Assembly: GCF_045689245.1 (NCBI RefSeq)
Contig: NZ_CP136865.1
Coordinates: forward strand, 1,922,001-1,986,000
DNA length: 64,000 nt
Direction of reading: 5' to 3'
DNA from: Congregibacter brevis
Lineage (GTDB): Bacteria > Pseudomonadota > Gammaproteobacteria > Pseudomonadales > Halieaceae
How positions within the stretch are numbered: position 1 is the first letter of the stretch; each line of letters opens with the position of its first letter. Below the pieces are notes generated by a model. It saw only the letters and a program-made list of their open reading frames with translations, did not search any database and was not told where the DNA came from. A program made the position numbers and the translations under genes. This document shows positions 1-8,289 of this stretch, piece by piece.

Positions 1-266
1 GCAATAAGAATTCCAAAATCATCTTTGGGGATAACGCGAACGTCGTCTTTGGCAAACCCCGCGGTGACTAGCTCATCGGCAAGGTATTGGGCTATGCCTA
101 GAGTGTTGCCTTTGGTCTTGGAGGTATCTACCTCGACGATAGTGCGATAAATCTCCAAGGTCTTTTGAGCGTGTTCGCTTTGAATCGCATCGCTCTGCGC
201 GGTTACGATCGTGCTGGTTAACAGTAAAGACGTTGCTAGTGACTTCATTAATAATTTGAACGGCAT
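1..266 (-). CDS. M20/M28-type metallopeptidase, N-terminal part (runs off the window)
   Basis: Reading leftwards from an ATG at 264-266, the frame stays open to the window edge for about 88 residues. It begins with a basic n-region and a hydrophobic stretch ending near TAQS, a likely Sec signal peptide, so the product is probably exported. The mature start reads TLEIYRTIVEVDTSKTKGN, then an amphipathic helix ending in ELVTAGF and a beta strand (DVRVIPKD). This is the usual opening of M20/M25/M40 exopeptidases (helix, (E/V)DT, GNT, LxxxGF). The metal-binding residues lie outside the window, so activity cannot be judged. The family call comes from this N-terminal pattern only. Confidence 0.65.
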   Translation of the reverse strand, partial: MPFKLLMKSLATSLLLTSTIVTAQSDAIQSEHAQKTLEIYRTIVEVDTSKTKGNTLGIAQYLADELVTAGFAKDDVRVIPKDDFGILI

Positions 267-361
267 TGTGTTCCTCGTGGTCGCTCTAGGTGGTTTGCAG
301 TTTTAGCTTGAGCGTTTGTGTAAGCAAGCATAGCCGATAGAAGCGCACTGCACCTAAAAGT

Positions 362-997
362 CTACGCCTGCAGATCGATAGGCGTGTAGTACGCAAACGA
401 TTCCTGATCAGGAGGGTCCGAGTTTTCTTTAGATCTTGTTTTTGATTCAGCGATTAGCCCCGCTCGAGCCTGTTGTTCTAAGGCTGTTGCCTCAGCTGCA
501 ACTGCTCGATCCTGGCTGGACGGTTGAGCGGGCGCCAGGGCCGCTCGGCGAACAATGCGGGCTTTTTCAATTGTTGCTTGAGGGTCGTTAGGGACAGGGG
601 AAACATCGATGGATACTTCACCTGCTACGGCATATTGCTGCCCGTTTGGCCCGCGCTGATAGGTGTAGCTCGGTGCGCTTGCGTAGCGTCCGCCGACACT
701 GGCATGAGCTTGCTCGTGGGCACGTACTTCTCGGTCTCGATCCGCGAGCTCGCGCACTTGTTTTTGCTCCTGCTCGCTAAGCCCATTGATCGATACTCGG
801 TCCGTGTTTGCGTTATTGCCGAGGGCCTGATTTTCTCGATCGCGGGTTTCGCTCCCTGAGCGCTCACCCTCGATGCCTCGGGTATCTTGCGAGATTGCAG
901 TGGGTCGCACTACGTTAGTCATAGGGGCGAAGTTGGAGGCGCCTATGTTCATAGAGGTGTTACTGAACCCAGGTTGACCGACGATCCGGCCGATCAT
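362..997 (-). CDS. SprA-related family protein (putative metalloprotease)
   Basis: This soluble protein of about 211 residues has a charged, low-complexity first third and then a conserved core. The core opens with EVRAHEQAHASVGGRYA, which contains an HExxH-like HEQAH, and continues with PSYTYQRGPNGQQYAVAGEV, typical of the SprA-related (PF12118) family. A further conserved stretch (DPQATIEKARIVRRAALAPAQPSSQDR) follows. The family is annotated as putative metalloprotease; no reaction is established that I can cite. No signal peptide is visible. The ATG at 997 overlaps the stop of the upstream S41 gene by 38 bp. A second ATG at 952 (MNIGASN) would remove the overlap, and neither has a clear Shine-Dalgarno, so the start is unresolved. 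Confidence 0.75.
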   Translation of the reverse strand: MIGRIVGQPGFSNTSMNIGASNFAPMTNVVRPTAISQDTRGIEGERSGSETRDRENQALGNNANTDRVSINGLSEQEQKQVRELADRDREVRAHEQAHASVGGRYASAPSYTYQRGPNGQQYAVAGEVSIDVSPVPNDPQATIEKARIVRRAALAPAQPSSQDRAVAAEATALEQQARAGLIAESKTRSKENSDPPDQESFAYYTPIDLQA

Positions 998-2327
998 TGG
1001 CGGTAATGGGCTGCGGGCCGCGACGGAGCGTTTGCCGACCCGAAGCGTTGTTGATGTTTACAGGGCATTGTCCTTCGTTTAGCCAGCCGAGAGCGCCGGC
1101 GGTTAGCGCATCTTCTTCAGACCCAAACGCACCGGCAAAACCGTCCTCAACCGCACAAAGTGTAAAGCGGCCGGTGTCTATGAGTCCGGTATAGAAGCCT
1201 CCAAAGCCCTCACCGTTGACGCTTTCAAACGTCACTAGGCGAAGGCGCGTGTCGCAACCTCTTTGATCAAAAGCGTATTGGCCTACGGCCTTGCCGGAAG
1301 TGTCGCTGCCGATAAGTGCGATCTCGGCGAAAGGCTCCAGGCTATTAATGAGTAGCTCGCTCGCTGACGCCGTCGATTCACTGGTAATAAAAGCAATACG
1401 AAGGGGGCTTGCTGACCCGGCGCGACGGGAAAAGGCAAAATCCTCGTTTTCGGAAACGCGCTTCTCGTTATGACTAATGCTGTAAGCGATCTGACCGTCG
1501 GCTATGTCTCCTCCCAGTAGATCCATAAAACGGCTGGCGACATCCACAAGGCCGCCGCTGTTATAGCGCAGGTCGATGACAAAATCGGTGATCCCCTGTC
1601 CTGATAGCTCCGCAAAGGCCTCATCCAAAGCTGAGTTCGCTGATAGTGTGAAACTGCGTAAGTGGATATAGCCGACTGGGGGCAGTCCCTGGCGTTCCAA
1701 GGTGCCAGGAGCGGCGGCGAGAGGAGGGACGTCAAGCTCGCGTTTAGCGACGGTGAGCTCCGAGGTTTCGCCATCGATCAGCAGTCGAAATTCTCGTTCC
1801 AACCCTTCTATCGATCCGCCAAATATTGTGTCGAGCGTTGCCCCCTGTTCTTCATACTCTCGCATCGTTACAAAGCCTTGGCCCGAATCTACCGCAAGAA
1901 TCTCTGCGCCGCGTTCGAATCCCGCCTGGAACGCTGGTGCACCCTCAAAAGCGTCGCTGATCAGGTAGCGCCCGCTGTCATCCACCGCAAAACGAAAACC
2001 GAATCCGATAAAAGCTCCGCTGGTGAAATTGGCCTCGTCCTCAGCCACCGTGGTGAGGTAAGAGAAGCCGGGATCCCGGAAGTCTTCTGCTAGTGGAGCG
2101 GTAAGCGCCGCGAGGTATTCATTGGCAGTGGCAAAGTCATCTTGGTTAACAGTCGCCATTTCGTCGTACCAGAGATACCAATCTTGCGCGACGGAAAACA
2201 CAAAGTCTTTTTGCGTTTCTACCCCGCAGCTGGCAGTCGTGGGTGCTGGCGTGACTGGGGCAGCGACTGTCGTGTTGCTATTTCCGCCACCACCGCCTCC
2301 GCAAGCTGTGGATAGCGCCGCTGCCAT
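960..2327 (-). CDS. S41 family C-terminal-processing peptidase, lipoprotein
   Basis: Predicted periplasmic serine protease of the CtpA/Prc (S41) family. Numbering is from the ATG at 2327. A lipobox (LSTAC, Cys9) is followed by a Gly run and a Pro/Thr linker, then a PDZ-like region at about 105-195 (FEGAPAFQAGFERGAEI), and the S41 core. VIDLRYNSGG at 250-259 is the family strand. The catalytic dyad is likely Ser321 (in TASASE) and Lys346 (in TSGKAVGQ), 25 residues apart as in Prc. The ATG leaves only eight residues before the lipobox Cys, too short for a lipoprotein signal. The same frame continues upstream without a stop to 2375 and encodes QTPFKHSII just before the ATG. No ATG, GTG or TTG lies there, so the true start may be ATT at 2357 or 2375. 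The fold is certain; substrate unknown. Confidence 0.85.
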   Translation of the reverse strand: MAAALSTACGGGGGGNSNTTVAAPVTPAPTTASCGVETQKDFVFSVAQDWYLWYDEMATVNQDDFATANEYLAALTAPLAEDFRDPGFSYLTTVAEDEANFTSGAFIGFGFRFAVDDSGRYLISDAFEGAPAFQAGFERGAEILAVDSGQGFVTMREYEEQGATLDTIFGGSIEGLEREFRLLIDGETSELTVAKRELDVPPLAAAPGTLERQGLPPVGYIHLRSFTLSANSALDEAFAELSGQGITDFVIDLRYNSGGLVDVASRFMDLLGGDIADGQIAYSISHNEKRVSENEDFAFSRRAGSASPLRIAFITSESTASASELLINSLEPFAEIALIGSDTSGKAVGQYAFDQRGCDTRLRLVTFESVNGEGFGGFYTGLIDTGRFTLCAVEDGFAGAFGSEEDALTAGALGWLNEGQCPVNINNASGRQTLRRGPQPITANDRPDRRSTWVQ

Positions 2328-2426
2328 AATGATCGAATGTTTGAATGGTGTTTGAATGATCGGTATCTCTAAAATTTAGCTGCGCAAAATCACGGAGCAA
2401 TAGGCGGAAGTATAAGGTACTTGCCG

Positions 2427-3299
2427 TCAAGACTCAGTCTGTATGGATTGGTGTCTTGGCACTGCATTAGCTTTGCCGAGGATCACCGAAAGTATTCCGC
2501 CGCATATCATCGCCGACGCTAAAACCAGACGAAGAGAGAGCGACTCCTGCGCAAACACTATTCCCCCCAAAGACGCTATCACTGGAACGCAAAGCTGCAG
2601 CACTGCGGCTTGCGTGCCGGAAAGTCCACGTAATGCCGCATACCAAATGCTATAGCCAACTCCGGACGCCAGGCTCCCAGACAGGACGGCGAGCATCACG
2701 CCTTTGATTGATACCTCTAACTGCGTAACAGTCGCGGCTAACAAAATCAGCACCAATGGAAGAGTACGCAAAAAATTGTATGAAGTGTCTCTCAGCGGGT
2801 CTTCTGAGCGCCTGCCCAAAAGCGTATAGAAGCCCCAGGCAATGCCGGCCGTACTCATCAATAAAAGACCGACCAGCGGCGGCGCAGCAGCACCCGGTGC
2901 GACTAGGTAGGCAAATCCCGAAAAAGCGATGATCAGTCCCAGCCATTCGAGCCGGTTCGGCCGCTCGCCTGTAACAAGGCCGCTAGCAATCATTGTCAGC
3001 TGGACCGCCGTAAACAGTATAAGGGCCCCGATACCTGTTTCTAATGTTGTGTATGCATAAGAAAAGGCCGCGGCATAAACAAAAAGCATGCTTGCAGCGC
3101 TCCAGCTGCCTTTGGAGCCGGGCGCGCTTTGAGAAGGAGTGACGCTGAGAATTATGAGAAGAGCGGCGACGGCGGATAGAAGACGAATAATGGTGAAACC
3201 CGATGGATCTATAGCTTCTTCGCCAAGGGCGAGCCGACAGAGGATGGAGTTTCCGGCAAAAGCAATCAACGCAAGTGTTGTGTAAACCGTAGTTCTCAC
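2427..3299 (-). CDS. EamA/DMT-superfamily permease
   Basis: Inner-membrane protein of 290 residues with about ten hydrophobic helices in two repeated halves, as in the drug/metabolite transporter (EamA) family. Recognisable pieces are the N-terminal GNSILCRLALGEEAIDPSG, with the family's ALxxxxxxP-type loop, the mid-protein TGERPNRLEWLGLIIAFSGF, and the second repeat's AVLQLCVPVIASLGGIVFAQE. These are the usual EamA repeat signatures. Members export or import small metabolites such as amino acids; the substrate cannot be told from sequence. It is divergent from the gene at 3637 and stands alone, about 70 bp upstream of the S41 protease gene on the same strand. Confidence 0.85.
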   Translation of the reverse strand: MRTTVYTTLALIAFAGNSILCRLALGEEAIDPSGFTIIRLLSAVAALLIILSVTPSQSAPGSKGSWSAASMLFVYAAAFSYAYTTLETGIGALILFTAVQLTMIASGLVTGERPNRLEWLGLIIAFSGFAYLVAPGAAAPPLVGLLLMSTAGIAWGFYTLLGRRSEDPLRDTSYNFLRTLPLVLILLAATVTQLEVSIKGVMLAVLSGSLASGVGYSIWYAALRGLSGTQAAVLQLCVPVIASLGGIVFAQESLSLRLVLASAMICGGILSVILGKANAVPRHQSIQTES

Positions 3300-3480
3300 T
3301 TTGAAATACGTCCTGAAATCTCTTCGGTCACTGACTTATTCACTGTTTTGATAACGGTTCTGACAAATGTTCCGATAACCAAGGTGCTGAGAGTTGCCGG
3401 ACGCGACCAGGCTTACCAGCAACTATAGGCACCAGAGAGTCCTTTTTGTTCCGATATTGTCTTACCCGGCTGCTCGGCAT

Positions 3481-3552
3481 GATAGGGCACAGGGCTTCAC
3501 GGTGGATAATGGGGCACTGTTTGTACGATAATGGTGCACACGTTCTGGTGTG
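3481..3552. promoter_or_regulatory. Candidate operator boxes in the 3300-3636 intergenic region
   Basis: The 337-bp divergent spacer between the EamA gene and the DUF1592 gene contains related direct repeats. GATAATGGGGCAC (3505-3517) and GATAATGGTGCAC (3527-3539) differ at one base and start 22 bp apart, two helical turns. A shorter copy, GATAGGGCAC, is at 3481-3490. They run into an inverted repeat CACAC-N6-GTGTG (3537-3552). All lie 85-155 bp before the ATG at 3637, a normal place for activator or repressor sites. The regulator is unknown. Nothing else in this spacer was recognised except a purine-rich stretch (AGGTAGGG) about 10 bp before the ATG that can serve as the ribosome binding site. 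Confidence 0.35.
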
Positions 3553-3636
3553 GTAACGCAGCCTATCGGTCTTAAAATTTTCCGGTATCCGTACTCCATC
3601 CAGAGTAGATAAAAATAAAGGTAGGGCGTCAGCATA

Positions 3637-5361
3637 ATGAATTGCCTGTTAACGACGCGATCGCTTAAGTCGCGACGGTCTCTGTTAAAAACCTCTGCGG
3701 TTAGCGTTGTCCGTTCCGTCTTCCTGAGTTGTTTAGCCCTGTGGGCGTTGTCTGGCTGCTCTGAGTCTGTGGTAGAGCCCGAGAGCCCTGGTACTCAGGC
3801 ACTGACCAGTCTGATGACAGCAGAGCAGTATCAGAACTCTCTGGGATATATTTTTGGTCCTGGTGTCGACTTGCAGGTGGAGTTTGCGCCCGTAGCGCGC
3901 ACTGAGGGGCTTCTCGCAAACAGCGCTTCAATAGCCGGAGTCAGTAGCGCTCAGTTGCAAGGCATTCAGGGCGTTGCCGCGAGCGTAGCCAAGCAGGTTG
4001 TCGATGCCACTCATCGCAATTACCTAGTTCCTTGTAAGCCCGCCGCAATGGATGAGCCAGACCAAGACTGTGCGGTAGAGTTTCTTTCTCGGGTTGGGCG
4101 GCTTTTGTTTCGGCGCGCGCTCACAGAAGAAGAAATCACTATGTATGTTGAGCTTGCTGGAACAGCGGCAAGCGACCTCGAAGATTTTTATGCGGGTCTG
4201 GAGATTGCCCTCGAGGGAATGTTGATAAGTCCGGAGGGCCTCTTTGTTATCGAGCGTGTCGAAGCTGACCCAGATAACCCCGGGCAGCTGCGTTTAGACG
4301 CTTACTCCTTGGCATCCAGGCTGAGTTTTTTCCTGTGGAACGCTGGGCCCGACGATGAGCTATTGTCGGCAGCGGAGAATGGCGAGCTCCAATCCGAAGG
4401 AGGCGTCGAGCGATCGGTAGAGCGCATGTTAGCGAGTCCGCGCCTAAACCAGGGTATGCGCGCATTCTTTGACGACATGTTTGCTTTTGAAGAGGTAAAG
4501 ACGCTCGCCAAGGATTCGACTATCTATCCGGAGTTTACTGGAGTCACAGCGGAAGACGCGCGCGAGCAAACACTGCGGACTACCATCGATCATCTGCTGG
4601 TCAATGATTACGACTACCGCGACCTGTTCACCACGCGGTCTTCGTTTATGTCGCCGGCCTTGGCAATTATTTATGGCGTGGCTGCGCAGCCGGGCTGGTC
4701 GCCGGTTACCTTTCCTGAGGGGAGTCCTCGCGGTGGCCTGTTGACGCAAGTCAGTTTCTTATCGCTGCACGCGCACCCGGGGCGGAGTTCGGTCACTTTG
4801 AGAGGCCAAGCACTGCGGGAGTTGTTCCTGTGTCAAACCGTACCCGAACCTCCGCCAGGCATAGACTTTTCCGTGGTGTCCAATCCCAACTCCCATTACC
4901 CCACACAGCGAGAACGTGTTGCAGCGCATCTAGAGACACCGTCTTGCGCAGGTTGCCACAGAATCACCGACCCGATCGGCTTGTCCTTGGAGCAGTTCGA
5001 CGGGGCTGGTGCGTTTCGCCTTACGGAAAATGGCGCAACTATTGACGCCAGCGGCGGGCTCGATGGCTACGAGTTCGATGGCGCGATTGGTCTAGGGCAG
5101 GCGTTGCGAGAGAACCCCGAATTGCCTCGCTGTCTCGTTCAGCGCGTGTACAGCTATGGTACGGGTGGACCTCCGGAGCTTGAGGCGAGAGCAGTGATGG
5201 ATTATTTCAACGATGAATTTGCGCAGGACGGTTATCGGCTTCGGGAGTTGCTGCGAACGGTGGCACTAAGCAGCGCTTTTTCAAGGATTCAAAAGGACCC
5301 TAGTGAAGGGAGTGATTCGGAGTCCTCTTCAAGTCAGGTTGCCGATGTAAGTTCTAACTAA
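3637..5361 (+). CDS. DUF1592/DUF1588/DUF1585-family lipoprotein with one CxxCH motif
   Basis: Exported protein of 574 residues. A long basic n-region and a hydrophobic segment end in a lipobox (ALSGC, Cys41). Family blocks appear in the usual order: DUF1595-like (GRLLFRRALTEEEI, about 165-180), DUF1592-like (LDAYSLASRLSFFLWNAGPD, about 225-245), DUF1588-like (GGLLTQVSFLSLHAHPGRSS; then CAGCHRITDPIG at 437-448) and a C-terminal DUF1585-like region. The CxxCH (Cys437, Cys440, His441) is a c-type haem motif, so covalent haem is possible. Such proteins are common in planctomycetes and some marine proteobacteria and are usually paired with a DUF1552 protein, as here, but their role is not established. 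It is the first gene of a seven-gene run of exported proteins. Confidence 0.8.
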   Translation: MNCLLTTRSLKSRRSLLKTSAVSVVRSVFLSCLALWALSGCSESVVEPESPGTQALTSLMTAEQYQNSLGYIFGPGVDLQVEFAPVARTEGLLANSASIAGVSSAQLQGIQGVAASVAKQVVDATHRNYLVPCKPAAMDEPDQDCAVEFLSRVGRLLFRRALTEEEITMYVELAGTAASDLEDFYAGLEIALEGMLISPEGLFVIERVEADPDNPGQLRLDAYSLASRLSFFLWNAGPDDELLSAAENGELQSEGGVERSVERMLASPRLNQGMRAFFDDMFAFEEVKTLAKDSTIYPEFTGVTAEDAREQTLRTTIDHLLVNDYDYRDLFTTRSSFMSPALAIIYGVAAQPGWSPVTFPEGSPRGGLLTQVSFLSLHAHPGRSSVTLRGQALRELFLCQTVPEPPPGIDFSVVSNPNSHYPTQRERVAAHLETPSCAGCHRITDPIGLSLEQFDGAGAFRLTENGATIDASGGLDGYEFDGAIGLGQALRENPELPRCLVQRVYSYGTGGPPELEARAVMDYFNDEFAQDGYRLRELLRTVALSSAFSRIQKDPSEGSDSESSSSQVADVSSN

Positions 5362-5406
5362 TTGATCCGGTAAATATGTAGGTCATGGATACACAGGAGA
5401 GTTGTT

Positions 5407-6744
5407 ATGAGTAAGTGGAATAGACGTCGAGTGCTGAAAGGCATGATGAACGGCGTCGGAGTGTCCGTTGCTCTGCCTTTTCTGGAGGTTTTCCTTAATG
5501 GAAGCGGAACAGCCTTGGCGTCGGGACGACCTATGCCTGTGCGGTTTGGCACCTGGGGCTACGGTCTCGGTGGTACTTCAGACATCTTTGTGCCCAAAAA
5601 AGTCGGCGCTGGATATGACCTTCCTGAGGAGATCGCCTCCTGGGACCCGGTACGCGACGATATCAATCTGTTTACTAACGGATCGGCATTTCCCGACGCG
5701 TCGCCAAACAACAATCACTTCACCGGTTGGGTTGTCTCAAGAACGGGAGTGGCGCCGGAGGTGAATAGCATCGTTCCAGCGGAAACTATCGACGTCACCG
5801 TTGCCAAGCAGATTGGTCGGGCGACGAGGTTTAGCTCGCTCACTGCGACTGCCACAGCCGATGCCAGAGATACTTATAGTTACTTGAATGCAGCTACTCC
5901 GAACGCACCAGATTGGTCGCCTCTCCAGTTCTACAAGCGTCTTTTCGGGCCGGAGTTTCAGGACCCCAACGCCGAGGAGTTTAATCTCGACCCACGGCTG
6001 ATGGCGCGAAGAAGCGTTCTGTCCAGCGTAATGGATCAGTCCCGTACCATGATGAAGGCCGTGGGTGCGGAGGACCGAGCACGCCTCGATCAGTACTTTA
6101 CCGGCTTACGCCAGTTGGAGACGCAGTTCGATCATCGCCTTACCAAGCCGGAGCCCATTGCCTCATGTATCGCTCCCGGTGAGGCTCCTGTGAACCCTCT
6201 TATGGACAAGTCCGCGGATGCCGTAAAGCTTCGCCACAAGATGATGACGGAGTTGATGGTAATGGCCATCGCCTGTGATCAAACTCGTGTCTTTAACATG
6301 ACTTATTCTGCGGCATTTTCTTCGATTATTAAGCCGGGGTATCCCAAACCGCATCACACCTGCACCCACGAAGAACCCGTTGATGGTGAGCTGGGTTATC
6401 AGCACCACGCATCGTGGTTTACGCGCCGGGCAATGGAGTCCTGGTCGGACTTTGTAGCCGCCTTCAAGGCGATCCCCGAAGGTGATGGAACGCTGTTGGA
6501 TAACGTGCTCATTCTGGGTACCACCGATGTCGGATATGCGCGGACTCATGCTATCGACGGAATGCCCGTGTTCCTTGCAGGTCGCGCAGGGGGCAAAGCC
6601 AAAAGTGGAATTCATGTCGATTTGAAGGGGGGCTCGGTGTCGCAAGTAGGCTACACCGCCCTGCGATTGCTCGATATCGATACACCGTCTTGGGGGACCT
6701 TAAGCAACAAGACCTCTGAGCCCATTGCTGAGGTGGTGGCCTGA
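5407..6744 (+). CDS. DUF1552 (PF07586) family exported protein
   Basis: Product of 445 residues, 45 bp after the DUF1592 gene with an AGGAGAG ribosome site. The N-terminus NRRRVLKGMMNG followed by a hydrophobic stretch resembles a Tat leader, suggesting export in folded form. The body matches DUF1552: PVRFGTWGYGLGG near the start, NNNHFTGWV, SLTATATADARDTYSY, an MDQSRTMM helix, and near the C-terminus DVGYARTHAIDGMPVFLAGRAGG. PF07586 is named for an HxxSHH motif; here the matching site reads H-T-C-T-H-E (317-322), a clear departure. The family is a distant relative of the sulfatase-like DUF1501 proteins and has no established activity. Pairing with a DUF1592 protein is typical. Confidence 0.85.
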   Translation: MSKWNRRRVLKGMMNGVGVSVALPFLEVFLNGSGTALASGRPMPVRFGTWGYGLGGTSDIFVPKKVGAGYDLPEEIASWDPVRDDINLFTNGSAFPDASPNNNHFTGWVVSRTGVAPEVNSIVPAETIDVTVAKQIGRATRFSSLTATATADARDTYSYLNAATPNAPDWSPLQFYKRLFGPEFQDPNAEEFNLDPRLMARRSVLSSVMDQSRTMMKAVGAEDRARLDQYFTGLRQLETQFDHRLTKPEPIASCIAPGEAPVNPLMDKSADAVKLRHKMMTELMVMAIACDQTRVFNMTYSAAFSSIIKPGYPKPHHTCTHEEPVDGELGYQHHASWFTRRAMESWSDFVAAFKAIPEGDGTLLDNVLILGTTDVGYARTHAIDGMPVFLAGRAGGKAKSGIHVDLKGGSVSQVGYTALRLLDIDTPSWGTLSNKTSEPIAEVVA

Positions 6745-6756
6745 GTGGTGCACACC

Positions 6757-8241
6757 ATGGGCGTAAAGAACAGTTCATTGCCACATCGTAAAGCGACTGC
6801 CTTGAGCGCTCGGCACATAGTCGGAGCGGCCTCTGTTTTCATTGTCGGGTTGTTCTCTGCGCAAACTTTTTCTCAGTCACAAACCGGTTGGCAGACGGAC
6901 TCACAGCTGGGCTCTAAGTACTGGCAGTCTGCTGATAGCCCCGCGCAAGAAGCTTTTATCGAAGAGCTAACCCCGCCGGGGATTCAGGTGGTGGTAACTG
7001 CTCTTGAGGGCCCGGTGTATGCCGATGAGCAAGGCCGCACGTTGTACAAGTGGCCTCTCAGTGCTTTGCGTAATGGGTCCACTGGCGACCGAAAAGATGG
7101 CCCTTCCAACTGTGGAGACGAAGTTATAGAAGTCTCCGCAGGCTTGATGAGCCCCTATCCCCCCAATCTTTTACTTCCGGTAGAACAGCGCGTCAGTTGT
7201 TCAAGTGTTTGGCCGCCACTGCTTGCGGATGCTGATGCCGAGGAGTTGGATAAGTGGACCCTCACGGAGCGAGCGAACGGCGATCGGCAATGGTCCTACG
7301 ATGGCTATCCACTCTATCGATCGCATTTAGACGAGGAAGTTGGCGATGTGTTTGGCGGATCCAAGATTCGTTCGCGCAATGACGGTGGCGTAGTTCGCGT
7401 ACCGGTAGGGCCTCCCTCAGACGTACCCGCAGGGTTCAAAGTAATTCCCAGCACTACGGGAAGGCTTTTGGTGAACAAGGACGAATTTTCTGTTTATGCC
7501 TGGGACGGGGATGAGTCGAACAAGTCGAATTGCGATCTGGAATGTCTGAAGAATTGGACGCCTGTTCCCGCGCCGGGAATCGCAATGAACCGTGGTGAGT
7601 GGACGGTGGTTAAGCAGTTGTCGGGATTCAATCAATGGGCCTTTCGCGGACAACCCTTGTATACCCATAACAATGATCCTGGTACCCGCAGCTTCGCGGG
7701 TGGTGATGTACCTAACTGGCGGAACCCACAATGGCACAATGTTTATACTCAGCGTGCTGTAACCCCGCCCGGCGAGTTTACTGTGCAGGACGTGGAGTTT
7801 GGCGGACAGGTTTTGGCCGATAGCTCGGGGCGTTCGATTTATCTTTACAACTGCCGGGATGATTCCATGTCGCAGATAGCTTGCGATCACCCCGGTTCAT
7901 CACAGGACTATCGCTTGGCCATTTGTGGCGATGGGGATCCAGAGCTATGTAGAGCGACTTTTCCCTATGTGCTTGCGGGTCCAGACGCGGTAAGCGCGAG
8001 CAGCCTGTGGAGCGTTATTGATATTGATGAAGATAGCGGCAACCTTGCCACTGCAGAAGTTGATCCCGACAAAGTTTTGAAGGTGTGGGCTTACCGAAAA
8101 CGCCCGGTGTACACCTATGTGGGCGATGATGAGCCCGGTGTCACAAATGGTGATGGCATCGGCGAGTTCACGGGCAGCCGAAATGGTTACAAAGTTTTCG
8201 TACTGCGGGATGATTTTGGCGAGAACGCATTTCGACGCTGA
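6757..8241 (+). CDS. Exported multi-repeat protein with PF03640-type (COG4315) repeats
   Basis: About 494 residues. The ATG at 6757 is preferred to the GTG at 6745 because it gives a compact signal peptide (basic n-region, then VFIVGLFSAQTFSQS). The protein carries several copies of the secreted repeat seen in PF03640/COG4315 lipoproteins: GRTLYKWPL...CGDE, then FSVYAWDGDESNKSNCDLEC with LKNWTPV, then GRSIYLYNCRDDS...CDHPG, each with paired cysteines and a Y-x-(W/Y) strand. Cysteine pairs suggest disulfides in the periplasm. The repeat's function is unknown. It follows the DUF1552 gene directly (12 bp) and is followed by another exported protein gene, so it is probably part of the same operon. 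Confidence 0.7.
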   Translation: MGVKNSSLPHRKATALSARHIVGAASVFIVGLFSAQTFSQSQTGWQTDSQLGSKYWQSADSPAQEAFIEELTPPGIQVVVTALEGPVYADEQGRTLYKWPLSALRNGSTGDRKDGPSNCGDEVIEVSAGLMSPYPPNLLLPVEQRVSCSSVWPPLLADADAEELDKWTLTERANGDRQWSYDGYPLYRSHLDEEVGDVFGGSKIRSRNDGGVVRVPVGPPSDVPAGFKVIPSTTGRLLVNKDEFSVYAWDGDESNKSNCDLECLKNWTPVPAPGIAMNRGEWTVVKQLSGFNQWAFRGQPLYTHNNDPGTRSFAGGDVPNWRNPQWHNVYTQRAVTPPGEFTVQDVEFGGQVLADSSGRSIYLYNCRDDSMSQIACDHPGSSQDYRLAICGDGDPELCRATFPYVLAGPDAVSASSLWSVIDIDEDSGNLATAEVDPDKVLKVWAYRKRPVYTYVGDDEPGVTNGDGIGEFTGSRNGYKVFVLRDDFGENAFRR

Positions 8242-8289
8242 AAAACCTGCCGCACAACGCGGGCGTAGGTCGCCCAGGAGAGCCAAGCG

